Positions 24,201 to 32,394 of a DNA stretch of 64,000 nt are shown here, piece after piece. Source of the stretch: Mytilisepta virgata. Taxonomy: Eukaryota; Mollusca; Bivalvia; Mytilida; Mytilidae. Under the pieces are notes generated by a model. That model saw nothing but the letters and a program-made list of their open reading frames with translations, was not told the origin of the DNA and did no database searches. Where the stretch lies: contig CM051514.1 of NCBI GenBank assembly GCA_028015205.1, positions 37,340,150 through 37,404,149 of the forward strand, given 5' to 3'. The position numbers were made by a program, and so were the translations under genes. Every line of letters starts with the position of its first letter. Within the stretch, counting starts at the first letter, position 1.

Positions 24201-25442
24201 AAAATAATTAGGACAGACTCGAGTGAAACAAAAGTGCCACCTACATCATTGTCTTCATCTGAAGAAGAGAATATCAAAAGGTCGGCTGCAAAATTAGCCA
24301 TTCAGAAGAATGCAGCTCGAGCAGCATTCTTTAGTTCATTAACTACACCACCTACTTCTCCGTCAGAGGAGAAAAGAGTTACTTCTCCAGATTCTAGAGT
24401 TTCGCCATCTCGTACAACCATGGACTACACCGTTCGTATTTCGCCATGTCGATCTAGTGTTTCTGGAACAACAAAATATATTGTGAAAGACAGTGCAAGC
24501 ATTGCAAAAACTAGTTCAGTAACAACTCGTCCTACATCAAAAGTTTCATTTTCTTCACCATCATCATCATCTAGTGACTCGAGTCCTTCACCAAATTCAC
24601 CAATATCATCCAATACTAGAGTGTCTAATATTCCAAAATTAACTACTGCAAAACAAGTACCAGAAACAGAATCTCGTGAAAAATATACATATCAGACAGA
24701 AGCTACAGTTCAGAAAACTTCAATTTTAAAAAATACGCAAACAGGAAGTAGTCAGGAGATATTAAAGGAGGCTGTAATATCAACTATACCAAAAACACAA
24801 TCCGAAATAGTGTCTAGTCAAGTATTGACAAATAAACCTGAGAGACCTAAAAAGATACCCCCTCCACCCCCTCCTAGGAAGAGTAGTAAACTTGTGAGAA
24901 GTGCCCCAGCGTCTGCACCAATTTCTCCCCAAGGTCATGAAAATAAGTCGGTTATACACGATTCTAGTATAGTAGCAGGGAATAACGACGGCACAGTGAA
25001 ATCTGCAACAACTTGTACTTCTACACCGAAACCAATAGTTCCTCAAAAACCATCTAGAATTACAAGAGATAGAATTCTATCTGAACAAGCAAATGCTAAA
25101 CAGGAAAATGCTACTGGTGAACAAAGCAAAAATATCAACAGGGATTCTGTTAGATCTAAATATTCTGAGGAAACAGTGAAATTAAAACATTCGGAAGAAT
25201 TAAGTCGAGAAGAACGTGAAGGCAGCACAGACAGCAGTACAAGTTCTAGTAGTAGCGAATCTCAACAAAGTGTCGTAGAAAAAATGGACGATCAAACTAC
25301 AAAAATAAAAACTGCATTAAATGGAGGTCCAACAAGTAAAAAACCTAAACCTCCTCCTCCCGTCAGGAAATCTAGTCTAGCTGATAGCTATGAAGAGAAA
25401 GCCGAATCAAGCGGAATAAATGAAAAAGATACTAAAAGCTGA
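6073..25442 (+). CDS. SRCIN1: p140Cap/SRCIN1-KIAA1217 (sickle tail) family protein, spliced, 5'-partial
   Basis: Fourteen exons join in a continuous frame (phases agree at every junction, all introns GT-AG) to give 1284 residues from the first exon seen. Residues about 64-145 match the AIP3/ubiquitin-like region of vertebrate SRCIN1 and KIAA1217 (core LVFLVYQDETKKAALPNEI, then LDTVRALFVRSFP). A Tyr/Pro-rich stretch follows (about 180-430), then coiled-coil segments (about 438-700) including DVEGMALVLSHVTKHLGEL and FLKDEPDKIEDALKRCKKLT, which read colinearly with the vertebrate proteins. The tail (750-1284) is Ser/Thr rich with SH3-ligand motifs RPKKIPPPPPPRKSS (about 1085) and KPKPPPPVRKSS (about 1252). 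In vertebrates this scaffold restrains Src through Csk and binds cortactin, acting at adhesions and dendritic spines; that role in a mollusc is inference. Vertebrates have two paralogues, so the symbol means the family, not strict orthology to one. The start codon lies upstream of exon 1 here, probably outside the window. Confidence 0.9.
6493..7156. repeat. interspersed repeat family A, copy 2
   Basis: It begins AGCTCACCTGG and ends CCAGGTGAGCGATACATGCT followed by GAGAGCCTCT, the family A boundaries. The interior is a tandem series of units of about 165-190 bp (TTGGAACAAAACTTGGCAGC, then TTCAGAA, GATGGC and GAACTTAGTTTAACATA). Confidence 0.78.
7159..7850. repeat. interspersed repeat family A, copy 3, in tandem with copy 2
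   Basis: It starts two bases after copy 2 with the imperfect palindrome at 7159-7189 (AGCTCAACTGGCC and GGCCATGTGAGCT) and TTGACATCACTTGGCATCC. It contains further copies of the same internal units and lacks a clear right end. Confidence 0.72.
8221..8490. repeat. TACCCCC-ended repeat (family H), short copy
   Basis: It starts with TATACCCCC paired with GGGGGTATA at 8246-8254, then TTGTGGTTCCATCTGTCTGT, a start I associate with molluscan repeats. It ends shortly before SRCIN1-like exon 2. Confidence 0.55.
8524..8722 (+). CDS. SRCIN1: SRCIN1-like exon 2, AIP3/ubiquitin-like domain (residues 64-129)
   Basis: This is the best-conserved exon and the one that identifies the family: LVFLVYQDETKKAALPNE, LDTVRALFVRSFPEKL and YILDPRTSIFYQLEDLR all have direct counterparts in vertebrate SRCIN1 and KIAA1217. 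Donor GTAAAG. Confidence 0.93.
8723..9737. other. intron between SRCIN1-like exons 2 and 3
   Basis: AT-rich, with no family I could name. Near 9499-9620 ACTAGTC/GACTAG motifs recur (9510, 9558, 9610), possibly an old repeat. Confidence 0.35.
9738..9882 (+). CDS. SRCIN1: SRCIN1-like exon 3, end of AIP3-like domain (residues 130-178)
   Basis: It begins DIKDRTVLKLIES, continuing the conserved domain (the vertebrate counterpart reads DIQDRS followed by a similar strand). It then passes into a charged linker with PPPEKRGKR. It ends on a complete codon before GTATTC. Confidence 0.9.
10097..10685 (+). CDS. SRCIN1: SRCIN1-like exon 4, Tyr/Pro-rich region (residues 179-374)
   Basis: A long exon rich in Tyr, Pro, Ser, Gly and Gln, with closely spaced tyrosines (YPVYRDPIYASDYDIYRSP) that are candidate kinase substrates. 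In vertebrate p140Cap the equivalent region is also Tyr/Pro rich. The donor is GTAAGT at 10686; the open frame beyond it is intron read-through. Confidence 0.9.
11119..11308 (+). CDS. SRCIN1: SRCIN1-like exon 5, Pro-rich linker (residues 375-437)
   Basis: Acceptor TTTTTAG, donor GTATAA, phases 1 in and 2 out. It encodes a low-complexity linker with PMVPPPPRS and TPTPTPTTPDPETR. Confidence 0.87.
11556..11710 (+). CDS. SRCIN1: SRCIN1-like exon 6, first coiled-coil segment (residues 438-489)
   Basis: RVRMDKMEEQLANLAAWVQ matches the vertebrate heptad segment that begins RMEAMEKQIASLTGLVQ. A Ser/Gly-rich linker follows. Donor GTAAGT. Confidence 0.9.
12251..12283 (+). CDS. SRCIN1: SRCIN1-like microexon 7 (residues 490-500), two possible donors
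   Basis: A 33-nt exon (KDDREKVTGEK plus one base) after acceptor TTCTTGCAG. Two donors are possible: GTGAAA after 12274 and GTATAG after 12283. They differ by nine bases and keep the same frame, so a three-residue length difference or skipping is possible. Confidence 0.7.
12773..13245. repeat. TA-flanked TIR element (MITE family D), long copy
   Basis: CAGTCGAACTTCAGTG at the left pairs with the reverse complement of CATTGAAGTTTTACTG at the right, and both ends are flanked by TA. The second copy at 23188-23364 has similar ends. The interior has CTCGAA/AACTC motifs. The flanking TA suggests a Tc1/mariner-type origin (inference). Confidence 0.7.
14227..15245. repeat. family H repeat with an array of about 170 bp units
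   Basis: It starts TATACCCCCC with a facing GGGGGTATA (14257-14265) and a GTCC microsatellite (14283-14300). Units start around CATGATTCTCATGAAACTT at 14355, 14582, 14752, 14922 and 15093; the first interval is lengthened by a partial duplication near 14480-14525. It ends near CAGGGGGTATTAG. The ORFs inside follow the repeat. Confidence 0.78.
15250..16155. other. intronic sequence, nothing recognised
   Basis: AT-rich part of intron 7 of the SRCIN1-like gene, without clear repeats or exon-like segments. Confidence 0.35.
16161..16700 (-). repeat. interspersed repeat family C, reverse copy
   Basis: The left end AACTGGATTTTCGTAGGAAA, with GGCGGGCAGGCGGACGGGCG, is the reverse complement pattern of the right end of the copy at 32395-33231. 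The right end (GGAAAATCTGGTTTGCTGTC, then ATTCGACAGC) mirrors that copy's left end. Confidence 0.72.
16768..17010. repeat. family H repeat, short copy with perfect 16-bp palindrome
   Basis: ATTATACCCCCACTAGTGGG opens it, containing the perfect palindrome CCCCCACTAGTGGGGG at 16773-16788, followed by GGGGGCTATACTGC. The right boundary is uncertain. Confidence 0.5.
17136..17323 (+). CDS. SRCIN1: SRCIN1-like exon 8, coiled coil (residues 501-563)
   Basis: It follows a 4.85-kb repeat-rich intron. It encodes a helical segment (SDLKVDLRHLRRIQQLNNES) that aligns with the vertebrate stretch of DLRGQLQQLRKLQLQNQES. Donor GTAAGT after a complete codon. Confidence 0.92.
17690..17808 (+). CDS. SRCIN1: SRCIN1-like exon 9 (residues 564-602)
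   Basis: It begins at a complete codon (KVLTTVPGAEHQVLRQQR) and ends with two bases of the Gly codon before GTAAGT. The helical, charged content fits the coiled-coil region. Confidence 0.88.
17809..18681. other. intron between SRCIN1-like exons 9 and 10
   Basis: AT-rich with an A-rich run near 18181-18205. Nothing else was recognised. Confidence 0.35.
18682..18812 (+). CDS. SRCIN1: SRCIN1-like exon 10, conserved helix (residues 603-646)
   Basis: DLESSVEEMREDVISR and VNLADVEGMALVLSHVTKHL correspond to the vertebrate DLEKSVEKIQRDVS segment and the block that follows it. Donor GTAGGT. Confidence 0.92.
19248..19323 (+). CDS. SRCIN1: SRCIN1-like exon 11 (residues 647-671)
   Basis: RFPMLQDQLKKVMSGEMEVV matches the vertebrate pattern HFPGLQSKMRVVLRVEVEAV. 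Acceptor TTGACAG, donor GTAAGA. Confidence 0.92.
19748..19831 (+). CDS. SRCIN1: SRCIN1-like exon 12 (residues 672-699)
   Basis: KFLKDEPDKIEDALKRCKKL corresponds to vertebrate KFLKEEPQRLDGLLKRCRGV, one of the clearest family signatures here. Donor GTAAGT. Confidence 0.93.
20404..20988. repeat. TIR element of about 585 bp in intron 12 of the SRCIN1-like gene
   Basis: The left end CAAACAAAGGACAAGGGGCA (then TTAAGGCC) is an imperfect inverted copy of the right end (GTACCTTAACGCCCCTACTC, then CTTTGTTG). The inverted repeat is about 28 bp with few mismatches. There is no transposase ORF, so it is non-autonomous. Confidence 0.68.
21202..21349 (+). CDS. SRCIN1: SRCIN1-like exon 13 (residues 700-749)
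   Basis: It completes the Arg codon from exon 12, reads RLASAQEQRTLQPPTSKV and ends with ENIRAVIPDHQSRLQRIE before GTAAAC at a complete codon. Confidence 0.88.
21856..22083 (+). repeat. old, diverged copy of the first SINE family
   Basis: It keeps CCTGTCAACACTGAGG, TTGGATTGCCAGTTTTCC, CTTCCTCCACCAATGAAAAC and a tail resembling AAACCAAGAAAAACAAAC. The head and B box are degenerate. Confidence 0.6.
22879..23113 (+). repeat. tRNA-derived SINE lacking the B box, perfect 12-bp target-site duplication
   Basis: The body 22891-23101 starts GGGGCCTCAGTGTCCGAGTG and ends AAACCCCAACTAAACAAA. ATAATACTTAGG flanks it at 22879-22890 and 23102-23113. Compared with the other copies, the stretch containing the B box (TGAGGTTGTGAGTTCGAATC) and the following GACTCC block are missing. 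Confidence 0.9.
23188..23364. repeat. TA-flanked MITE (family D), short copy
   Basis: CAGTAAAATCTGG at the left and CCGAGGTTCTACTG at the right are imperfect inverted repeats, with TA on each side. The interior shows TTTCTCGAA, GGACAGTCCCTTCGA and TCGAGCTA. It is only 177 bp, so it cannot encode a transposase. Confidence 0.75.
23835..25442 (+). CDS. SRCIN1: SRCIN1-like terminal exon 14, Ser/Thr-rich tail (residues 750-1284)
   Basis: A 1608-nt exon from acceptor TTTCAG to a TGA stop at 25440-25442. It begins with a charged helix (AADASRERKKKIITQQEALK). A long Ser/Thr/Lys-rich, probably disordered, region follows, including polyserine runs near 24558-24600 and 25240. Proline-rich SH3-ligand motifs lie near 24841-24885, 25030-25045 and 25342-25375. 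In vertebrate p140Cap a C-terminal proline-rich motif of the form PPPPPPRRS binds the Src SH3 domain; the first motif here is its likely counterpart. Confidence 0.93.
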   Translation, partial: AADASRERKKKIITQQEALKFGKSLEKATKALKSAAEKEYATKPKTKTEAGCATKGHCDGQEVLTKGDHSSKMAISKPESTSEMPFTTKISVPLTSTTTEKIVLSSSDKGNEGPSQRKHIDEKIIRTDSSETKVPPTSLSSSEEENIKRSAAKLAIQKNAARAAFFSSLTTPPTSPSEEKRVTSPDSRVSPSRTTMDYTVRISPCRSSVSGTTKYIVKDSASIAKTSSVTTRPTSKVSFSSPSSSSSDSSPSPNSPISSNTRVSNIPKLTTAKQVPETESREKYTYQTEATVQKTSILKNTQTGSSQEILKEAVISTIPKTQSEIVSSQVLTNKPERPKKIPPPPPPRKSSKLVRSAPASAPISPQGHENKSVIHDSSIVAGNNDGTVKSATTCTSTPKPIVPQKPSRITRDRILSEQANAKQENATGEQSKNINRDSVRSKYSEETVKLKHSEELSREEREGSTDSSTSSSSSESQQSVVEKMDDQTTKIKTALNGGPTSKKPKPPPPVRKSSLADSYEEKAESSGINEKDTKS

Positions 25443-25860
25443 AAAATGTTTAAGATAATGTTGATATCAGGGTTTTGTTAACAGTATTTGATGAATTTTT
25501 GTAAAAAGCTATATGTTTAAAAGATTCACAGCATTGATATTGTGGATGATGTTAGTTTGAGACTTCCTGGTCACAGCATTGGTATTGTGGGTAATGTTAG
25601 TTTGGGACTTCCTGTTTGAGTAGAATGCTCAGTTTTCTGTTTACATTAATGTTCTGTGTCAAAATATTTGCATTAAGTGAAACAGCATAATATTGTTGAT
25701 AAGTGTTTTATTATTCTACAAACAAACAAAAAAAGAAAAGTAAGAGGGGCATCTTAAATTAGTTTCGACTTAAAACTCAAACCATTACAAATTGATTAAT
25801 GAGTTAATTTCTGACATGTTTAAAATTTCTTCCATATAATTCTAAAATAATAAAAAAGCT
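25443..25860 (+). other. 3'UTR of the SRCIN1-like gene with a 47-bp tandem duplication
   Basis: Immediately after the stop, a segment of about 47 bp (TCACAGCATTG, then GTTAGTTTG and GACTTCCTG) occurs twice in tandem between about 25527 and 25617. The first AATAAA is at 25849-25854. Later candidates exist, for example AATAAA near 27635, so the true end of the transcript is unknown. Confidence 0.5.
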
Positions 25861-27995
25861 GTATCAAATAGAAGTTAAAGTTTTGCAGATTAAAACATGA
25901 ACATGTTTGATTCAGTTTGCATCATTGCCATTGCCTCAAAACAGTTTTTACAAGGGAAATCTTTAATATCAGTGTGCAATCAATATTACCCGGTAGATAT
26001 TTTTATATTATTTGAAAAGATTCACATATAAATGGAATCAGTTTTGCATCCAGTTAAATTCCTTTGAATCCAAATTAGTATTATTACTGATTTACTCTAA
26101 TGACTGAACTGTTTTATATAAATCTTGGACAGTTAGATATATGCAGTATTGTTCAATAACAGCATATCACTTCTTGTCTGGAAAAATTTGCTTTTTTGCT
26201 TGGTAGTTTTGCAGTTCTGAGATTTTTAACCCCGTTAGCATCAGTTGATATCACAGGCATAGAAATATTAAAATATGTATGCAGAATAATGTACAAAACT
26301 CCAAGGAAATCATAAGAGAAAAAGATTTCAACACACCTGAAAGCTGAATATTGTTCTAATTTAATTTCTACACAATGATTTACTGGCCAGATGGTATTTT
26401 GTTGTTATTTTGAAATTCCAGTTTATATTTTACGATATTCAGTTTTTCACCTGTTGTGAAACTTACAATTTTTATTTAGTTAGAATAACATTTGGACTAA
26501 TGTTACTATATTATTAAGGAATGTTAGATATTATCACTAGATATACCTCATTTACTGAAAATGAATATGGTAGATGTTCACTACTGGTTTTCTTGAAAAT
26601 ATTTTGATATGGAGAAAATGTATGTAATGAAATTCTATCTGAGAGTGTAACTGTTTTTGCAAAAAAGGAGAAAAAAACTCTAAAAAAATGCATAAAGTGC
26701 ATATTTAGATAATCTGAATATCAGTTACTGCTTGGAATAAGACAGGAATAGTCTATTATGTTAGCTTTTTTGCATTTCATCCTTAAAAGCTACTTCCATG
26801 GATTTAATTCACATTTCCTGAGCATTTATACATATATTGTACAGATTTACATAGTGTGTTAAATGAAGAAAAAAATACACAATTTCTAATTTTGATACAC
26901 ATGAAGAAATGTTAAGGTTTAAAGGTGCTTTTCTGTTAATATAATTAGCATGTTAAATTTTTTTTTTATATTTTTCTTGTTAACCAAGAGGGTTGTGAAT
27001 TATTTATTTATAAATGAAAATAGTGCAATATGACATTAAGAGTTGTTTCCCTTGTTTACTTTATATTTTATCACTTCTTGACAAAAGGTCAAGAAGAGTA
27101 AATAATGGACGAATTGTAGGATGTTTTTTGACAAAATTTAATTCATAATTTAATTAGTACATGTATTTAAAACTTACAAGTCTGTCAGTATAAATAAGGA
27201 AAATAGGAGTCCTTGATTCCAGGATTTTGACTTGAAGAATATTACAACACAAACATTTGGATATATTGTATGTTTTTAACATAAAAAGAATTATTTTGCA
27301 TCAAATTGAAGGGTGGTTTATATACAGAATGGTTAATATACCAAAAATAATTGTATTTTGTGCTTTAATCATTTTACTTTTACATGTATTTTCGAAGAAA
27401 TTATAAAGTTAACAAATTATTTTAATGATAAGAATTGCATAGTACAAACTGACATATATATTATGACAGGAGTCATAAATTTTTGCATTCAAGTTGTATA
27501 AGCCCCATTTCTGTGACCATGCTATAAAATTGAAATGGGAAGGTATTCAGAATTTTTCATTATTCTAGAAATTTTATATTGTTTCTATAGGGGAGACCTT
27601 CTAACTTCTGTAGTAGTTTCTGAAAACTGTTTAAATAAACAGGGTCAGTTAGGTATTTTCTTTTGACCTAAATTTCATTTTTCACAGCTAGCTTATAGAT
27701 AGATACCTGATGAATTCAGGTTTATTTACAGACATTTTGAATTTAATTTGGAATATGACATTCCATTGTTAATGTTCAATGTGTATTAATGTTTTCACAT
27801 ACATGAAGAATTTTATGTGCAATTTAATAAGACTATCAGTCAGATTTTGTTTTTTGTTAAAATATATTTGTATCGAAAAACAAGGGGAAATCAGAAAAGG
27901 CTGTCTCGCACACTGCCAGTTTATTGTAAAAATAGAAAAAAGTAAATGATATAAAAAGAAAAATGTTATTTTTAGTTTTAATTTCTTTTCTTTTG
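25861..27995. other. intergenic or extended 3'UTR, nothing recognised
   Basis: AT-rich, with only short chance ORFs. It may be partly the 3'UTR of the SRCIN1-like gene if a distal poly(A) signal (AATAAA near 27635) is used. Confidence 0.35.
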
Positions 27996-27999
27996 ACCT

Positions 28000-28200
28000 T
28001 AGTGGTCTCCTGTAGCACACTTGCCTGGAGTGCAGGTCAGGGGTTTGATCCCTTGCTTGGTCTGATCAAAGACTTCAGAATTGGTATTTGTTTGTTTCTC
28101 TGCCAAGCAAGCTGCATTTAGAAGAAAGAGTAAAGACTGGTCAGTTAGGAGTTAGAATAATGTGTTTGGTCAGGTGACTTGTCTTCTTGCAAACTATTAT
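28000..28200 (+). repeat. second tRNA-derived SINE-like repeat
   Basis: TAGTGGTCTCCTGTAGCACA resembles an A-box region. GGTTTGATCCC at 28042-28052 fits a pol III B box. The non-tRNA body and the tail boundary are unclear. It differs from the SINE at 2288. Confidence 0.55.
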
Positions 28201-29265
28201 CTTGTGAACTAGCATGTTACAAATCTGCCCCAGTGTGTGAGTCTAATACAAAAAAGGGTCCATTTTCATATTAAATCAACATATTCTCGTCCTTATAAAA
28301 ATTGCCACTGGAGGCTAACCAATGATCCATTTATAGTAATTTTGATTGTCAATTTAGGTACTCCCTTCTGTATACTGTCTTTCAACTTTAGGTGTAGTGA
28401 CTAATCATAAAAGATGCCATGCGTTCTAGTTCTTCTAAAGAATTGACGGGTTTGTTGGAAATCAGAGCATGTTCCAAATTTTCACATATAACTTGGAAAT
28501 TTGATATCTCTTTAAAGAAACCTTCTATGAGGAAACATATTTTTGTAGAATCTGTTGTGATGAATGCATTATATAAAGTTATACAAAGGGGTCATATTTA
28601 ATTCGGGATTAATTTTCGTTGATTATACTTACCCACAAAAAAAAAAAAAAACAGAATTAAATGCCCAACAAAAGATCTTCTGTTACAGTAATTTTAGTAA
28701 TTTCCAGTATTTAGCCCCAAATATTATTAAGAACTGTATATATATTTCACCAGACTAAATATTTTCCAGCAAAAAAAGGTGGAATAAACATGGCTAAGAC
28801 TACATAAACACAAGTAATTACTTTTTGATGTATCAAAAGGTATATTTCTATTAAGTCAATGAAGTGTGGAAATTTAAGGGATAGGAGACAGTGGCCTTCA
28901 AAAATGTAAATTGTCTGGCCCCCCAATCTTAATAGTATATAATTTCACTGGGCCTGTTTATTTCAGACAACCTAGAAGCCAAATGACATTATTCAACAAT
29001 ACATACATACTGTAATTTAATCTGAGTGATGATCCCAGTTGTTGGTCCATAAATATAGATGGAGGTGAAATGTGGTCAACATAAATATCTTAATGTATAA
29101 TGCACACCAAATTTACATCTTTCGTATGTTGTTGACAAAAACAAAAAAAAACATGATCACCTCAGTGGACCAAGAAAACAAGATAAAGGACTTGTCTGTC
29201 ACATTATGGATTACAAAATCTGTCAACTGCCTGGACAACTCAGTTCATGAAATAGATTTTTTCAC
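28201..29265. other. intergenic sequence, nothing recognised
   Basis: AT-rich, with short ORFs only. Confidence 0.35.
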
Positions 29266-29269
29266 AGTT

Positions 29270-29765
29270 GGAATTATTAGACAATATTTTGTTTGTCGAT
29301 TAACATTACTGAGTCATCCCAGAAGACATAAAAATCGTAAAGTTGTTTATAAAGATTTTATTTGTATACCCCACATTAATGATTCTGAATTAATGAATTT
29401 GAAAATTTCAAAAAGTTAATTATCTGAATTTATCAACTCAGAGTCTCAGACCTATCCTAAAATTGTATAACTGTTTTATTTTAAATATTTTTAATGCACT
29501 TTGTGCATATTTCATGCAACACAGGGTTGTAATACTTAAATTTTATAAAATTTCATAGGAAGAGTTATCTCCCTTTTACATTGAAAATTCCATAGACAGA
29601 TTTGTTTGGTTTATCTGGAAGACATTTTCGACCAAAATCAGGTAAATTCAATTGTTTCAGTTTATTTCGCTCATTGCATCTTCACCCTAAGTGTCTAGAC
29701 AATTCACATTAAGGTATTCAAATTTTGAAAAATCCTTTACACGAATTGAGGTTTCCGTACAGTAC
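29270..29765. repeat. dispersed repeat family E, copy 1
   Basis: It shares ordered blocks with 61747-62265: TTTATAAAGATT, TTGAAAATTTCAAAAA, CAGACCTATCCTAAAATT, TTTCATGCAAC and GAAGAGTTATCTCCCTTTT. It ends near TTGAGGTTTCCGTACAGTA. Confidence 0.68.
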
Positions 29766-30254
29766 ATTGTAGTTAATGTAAATCTTGAATATAAATAGCC
29801 AATGACACATGACCCAACTGGCAAAATCAAATGACAGTGAATCATAGTTGACATGTCATGTCCAGTAAATTGCAAATAATCCAAATATTAGAATTCCTTT
29901 AGTCAAGAGAACTTGCAATCATATTGAATTTACTTTGTGATAAACGATTCAGCAAACAGGTTATAATGTTTGCATTAACACTATACACATATATCACCAC
30001 TTAATTATACCTTCTGATTTGTGATTAACTAAACTTCCATGTGTGATGAATAAGAAACCACTATTGATGCAAATGGTAAGTATTACTCTTAAGAAAGATT
30101 CCTGACCTCGCTGTGAGTTGTGAACTTTTGATTCATAGGTGAAGAAATTACAGCAAATTTTTAGATGAAGAAGAGTAATAAAAAGCTATTAAATACTTTT
30201 TGCATCATTTTCTAATATCCGACATGATTTTGACCATAGGGAAAATAAAATGCT

Positions 30255-32302
30255 CCGCTGGGCGCAGCTAGATACGACCGCAGATGTCGAACCCTGAATA
30301 GTTGGGGCAATTATGAACACAACATTCAAGCTTGATACAATACTGAATTTGGATTGTGAATAAATATTTGACACAGCATAGGTTTCTGACACAGAATGAA
30401 TGTTGTCTAAGAACTTAAAAATTTTTAATTTACCTATTCAAACCATATCAGTATTATTTGTTTTTATATATAAATCAGAAATAACCAATTTAAAATTTAA
30501 AATTGGGCACACATATCAATTTCTTGCTATTGCGCAATACTGTGTAATTGAAAATTTCTTCAAATATTTGACACATAATAGGTTTCTGACACAGAACTGA
30601 AATCAAAGAACTTAAAATTGGTCATATGATTTGAATTTATATTAAATTTTTTGCTTTTGTGTAATACAATATGCTGTGGAGAATTGCCCCCCCCCCAAAA
30701 AAAAAAAAAAAAATAATAATTTACCCCTTTTTTTAGCTTTTGTGCAATACACTATGAAGTTGCACATTGACCCCCCTCCCAAAAAAAAAAACAAAAAACA
30801 AAATTTATTGTAACCCCCCCCCCCCCTTTTTTTTGCTAAAAAAAATTTGAAATTTTCTTTTTAATTTATGCAATATGAAATGAGAAAAAATTACCCCCTC
30901 CCCAATTTCTCATTTACCCCCCCCCCCCCCAAATTTTGTTTTCAACCCCCCCCCCATTTCTTTATACTTTGCAACCATAACAGCCCATTTAAATACACCA
31001 TAACATATTAAAATAGAAAATGACATCATAGTCATGGATGGCAAATTTTAAATATACATATTAAAAGCAGTTTAGATAAGATAAACAAAAAAGCTTCATC
31101 AGCACATTTTATATTGGCAAATTTCCAATGGAATTTGTTAATAATAAAGTTTTGATAACAGGGCACACATATCAATTTCTTGCTATTGCGCAATACTGTG
31201 CAATTGAAAATTTCTTCAAATATTTGACACATAATAGGTTTCTGACACAGAATAACTGAAATAAAGAACTTAGAATTGGTCATATGATTTGAATTTATAT
31301 TCAATTTTTTGCTTTTGTGTAATACAATATGCTGTGGAGAATTGCCCCCCCCCCCCAAAAAAAAAAAAAAATAATTTACCCCCTTTTTAGCTTTAATTTT
31401 GGACCCCGATTTGGACCAACTTGAAAACTCGGCCCATAATAAAAAAAACTAAGTACATGTTTAGATTCAGCATATCAAAGAACCCAAAGAATTCAATTTT
31501 TGTTAAAATCAAACTAAGTTTAATTTTGGACCCTTTGGACCTTAATGTAGACCAATTTGAAAACGGGACCAAAAATTAAGAATCTAAATGCCCGGTTAGA
31601 TTCGGCATATCAAAGAACCCCAATAGTTCAATTTTCGATGAAATCAAACAAAGTTTAATTTTGGACCCCGATTTGGACCAACTTGAAAACTGGGCCCATA
31701 ATAAAAAAACTAAGTACATGTTTAGATTCAGCATATCAAAGAACCCAAAGAATTCAATTTTTGTTAAAATCAAACTAAGTTTAATTTTGGACCCTTTGGA
31801 CCTTAATGTAGACCAATTTGAAAACGGGACCAAAAATTAAGAATCTAAATGCACGGTTAGATTCGGCATATCAAAGAACCCCAATAGTTCAATTTTTGAT
31901 GAAATCAAACAAAGTTTAATTTTGGACCCCGATTTGGACCAACTTGAAAACTGGGCCCATAATAAAAAAACTAAGTACATGTTTAGATTCAGCATATCAA
32001 AGAACCAAAAGAATTCAATTTTTGTTAAAATCAAACTAAGTTTAATTTTGGACCCTTTGGACCTTAATGTAGACCAATTTGAAAACGGGACCAAAAATTA
32101 AGATCCTAAATGCACGGTTAGATTCGGCATATCAAAGAACCCCAATAGTTAAATTTTCAATGAAATCAAACAAAGTTTAATTTTGGACCCTTTTGGCCCC
32201 TAATTCCTAAACTGTTGGGAGACAGACGACAACGACGACGACGACGCCGCCGCCGCCAACGTCATACCAATATACGACCGCAAAAATTTTGCGGTCGTAT
32301 AA
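30255..32302. repeat. large composite repeat (family F) with 261-bp array and terminal palindrome
   Basis: It starts near GGGCGCAGCTAGATACGACC. A block of about 240 bp (GGGCACACATATCAATTTCT to AATTGCCCCCCCC) occurs twice, near 30505-30700 and 31159-31365. From about 31393 a 261-bp unit repeats (for example the matching 85-codon frames at 31576 and 31837), each made of two diverged halves of about 130 bp. It ends with a GAC/GCC microsatellite and the palindrome TACGACCGCAAAA/TTTTGCGGTCGTA at 32272-32300. Confidence 0.8.
30680..30965. repeat. homopolymer C, A and T tracts
   Basis: Runs of about 7-14 C next to runs of A or T recur (30688-30712, 30770-30795, 30815-30840, 30915-30930, 30946-30953). 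They lie inside the family F repeat. Length calls here may be unreliable. Confidence 0.75.
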
Positions 32303-32394
32303 AAAGAGCATAAATGATACTTTGGCAGCCATTTTACTATGTTTTATATAGAAACCATAGTGGATAAATCAAGACTTCCAACAACAAATTACAA

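Noticed and set aside
24780..25228. Antisense ORFs over the terminal SRCIN1-like exon
   Set aside because: These are shadows of a long coding exon with biased composition.
31576..32094. Two near-identical 85-codon minus-strand ORFs
   Set aside because: They repeat at the 261-bp period of the tandem array and have no start-context or homology support.
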